A stretch of DNA of 64,000 nucleotides from Cutaneotrichosporon cavernicola (taxonomy: Eukaryota > Basidiomycota > Tremellomycetes > Trichosporonales > Trichosporonaceae), in the NCBI RefSeq assembly GCF_030864355.1, contig NC_083394.1:3100001-3164000 (forward strand), written 5' to 3'. The notes beneath the pieces are model-generated. The model was not told where the DNA came from. It made no database searches and saw nothing but the letters and a program-made list of their open reading frames with translations. Numbering within the stretch: the stretch's first letter is position 1; the number at the start of each line of letters is the position of its first letter. The position numbers and the translations under genes were made by a program. Below, one piece after another: positions 62,907 to 64,000 of this stretch.

Positions 62907-64000
62907 CTATGCTATCCCTACGCCTCCCACCCAGATCTCGATCTCTCCACGATCTTCAGCGCCCTGCACCGTGTCCACCATCACTGTCCCAATCCCACGA
63001 TCCCTCAGCATTGACCACAGCTCCCGCTCGCCTGGGTCGCGCTGCTTGTACGAGAGCAGCAGTCGCGGCGGCCCACCGTCCACCTTAGCCTTCAGTAGCC
63101 TCTCCAGTGTTCCAACCAACGCGGGGAACGACGCAGTGTTATATGTCACGTCAGCCGCAAGCACAACGGGTATGTTTGCCGCGAATTTAGGCAGCGGCGC
63201 GTCCCAGTCGAGCACATCCGCCTCTACCCGCTGCGCGACATTGTTGAGCGCGACGTTTTCGCGCATGATCTCCATCGCAGAGTCTGCGTCAGCTGGAAGC
63301 CAAGAACGGATGGCTCACCAAGATCCGTCGCTGTGACTTTGGCCTTGGGGTCGAGGAGGGCGAGCGCGATACCGACCAGCCCCGTTCCGCTGCCGAGTTC
63401 CAATGACCGTGCTCCGCGTAGGCGGGTGAGCACCTCACGCGCCTGTGTGTTCTGATGCCTCTCGTTGAGCCAACGGAAGAGCCAGGACGCGAGTGCCAGT
63501 CCCGAGTCCCATACTTTCTGCCGTCAGCTGGCGCACTAGACACAGGTAGCTCACCTTGTCGAGGTCGAAGCTCGTCTGTTCGACGAGCTTGAGCTGGGCT
63601 TCCGATGTACCGGGAGGGAGGGGCCACGCGCGCGTGATACGCGTCTGCTTAGCCTCCTCCTTGGCCTTGCCGTTCTCCTTGGCCTTGCCTTTCTTCTCCT
63701 CCCGCTTCACCTTTGCCTTTCCCTTCTTGTCGGTGCCGACACCACGCACAGGCCCGGCCTGTGGTGGTTCGCCGGCGCGCAGCTCAATCGCCTCGCTCCA
63801 CACTCCCATGACAGGCACCACCGCCTCCGACAGAGAGAGCAATGGTGCCTCGAGCGCGTGCGGCGGGGAGAACAGACCCAGGCGCCATCTTTCGCCAGCC
63901 CGCGCGGTGCGGGGCAATGGTACCGTAAGCGGCCGGTACGTGGATGCTGGCGGATCGAAAATCGTGAGTTCGGCAGGCTTGGTCGTTACAGGCCGAGCGA
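62907..64000 (-). CDS. Class I methyltransferase, METTL21/Methyltransf_16-like (5' end outside window)
   Basis: SAM-dependent methyltransferase of the protein-lysine type (METTL21/EEF1AKMT group). Three exons are visible, joined by introns near 63526-63555 and 63283-63318. The frame is open to the right edge, so the start is missing; no ATG lies between 63917 and 64000 in this frame. Motif I is LELGSGTGLVGIALALLDP. KVTATDL marks the acidic loop, and AADVTYNTASFPALVGTLERLL carries the D-x-x-Y motif of the group. WDSGLALASWLF upstream is the usual lead-in. An insertion of about 30 residues made mostly of Lys, Glu and Ala (near 63660-63730) is unusual and may be a flexible or nuclear-targeting loop. 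The substrate is unknown. Confidence 0.85.

Overview
The window is nuclear DNA from a GC-rich basidiomycete yeast, most likely a tremellomycete such as a member of the Trichosporonales. That placement is an inference from the density of introns of about 30-45 nt, the Zn2Cys6 regulators, the fungus-specific families and the codon use; no marker gene fixes the species. Genes are close together on both strands and almost every one is interrupted. Introns start GTGAGT or GTAAGT and end with CTGAC or CTAAC only a few bases before the AG, so gene spans below run from start codon to stop codon and include introns.

1-23 kb is a catabolic neighbourhood. It holds a lactonase-type SMP-30 protein (cut by the left edge), a divergent Zn2Cys6 regulator and a Baeyer-Villiger-type flavoprotein monooxygenase. 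A young, intact Ty1/copia retrotransposon follows (7372-12386: identical 162-bp LTRs, CCGGG target duplication). Then come a second Zn2Cys6 regulator, a PEP-mutase/isocitrate-lyase-like enzyme, a tandem pair of NTF2/SnoaL-like proteins, homogentisate 1,2-dioxygenase, a hotdog thioesterase and a cytochrome P450. Together they could oxidise ketones and aromatic acids and channel the products to central metabolism.

23-41 kb is gene-poor and accessory: a PI-PLC-like protein, an allantoate-permease-type MFS transporter, a broken beta-helix gene, a secreted DUF1996 protein, and three members (26049-27046, 37104-38051, 38904-40089) of a cysteine-free secreted family. Each of the three has a signal peptide, a short leader ending in an (E/A)RQ motif, and two copies of a helical module. 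I do not recognise this family, and it is the best candidate here for something undescribed.

40-64 kb is housekeeping: small conserved or unknown proteins, an MRH-domain membrane protein, complex I 49-kDa subunit, DPH7, tRNA-Ser(AGA) with an intron, DNA ligase I, TRAPP subunit Bet5, cystathionine gamma-synthase, tRNA-Thr(AGT), a four-helix membrane protein, a large DUF726/TMCO4-like protein with NPF motifs, and a lysine-methyltransferase-like protein cut by the right edge.
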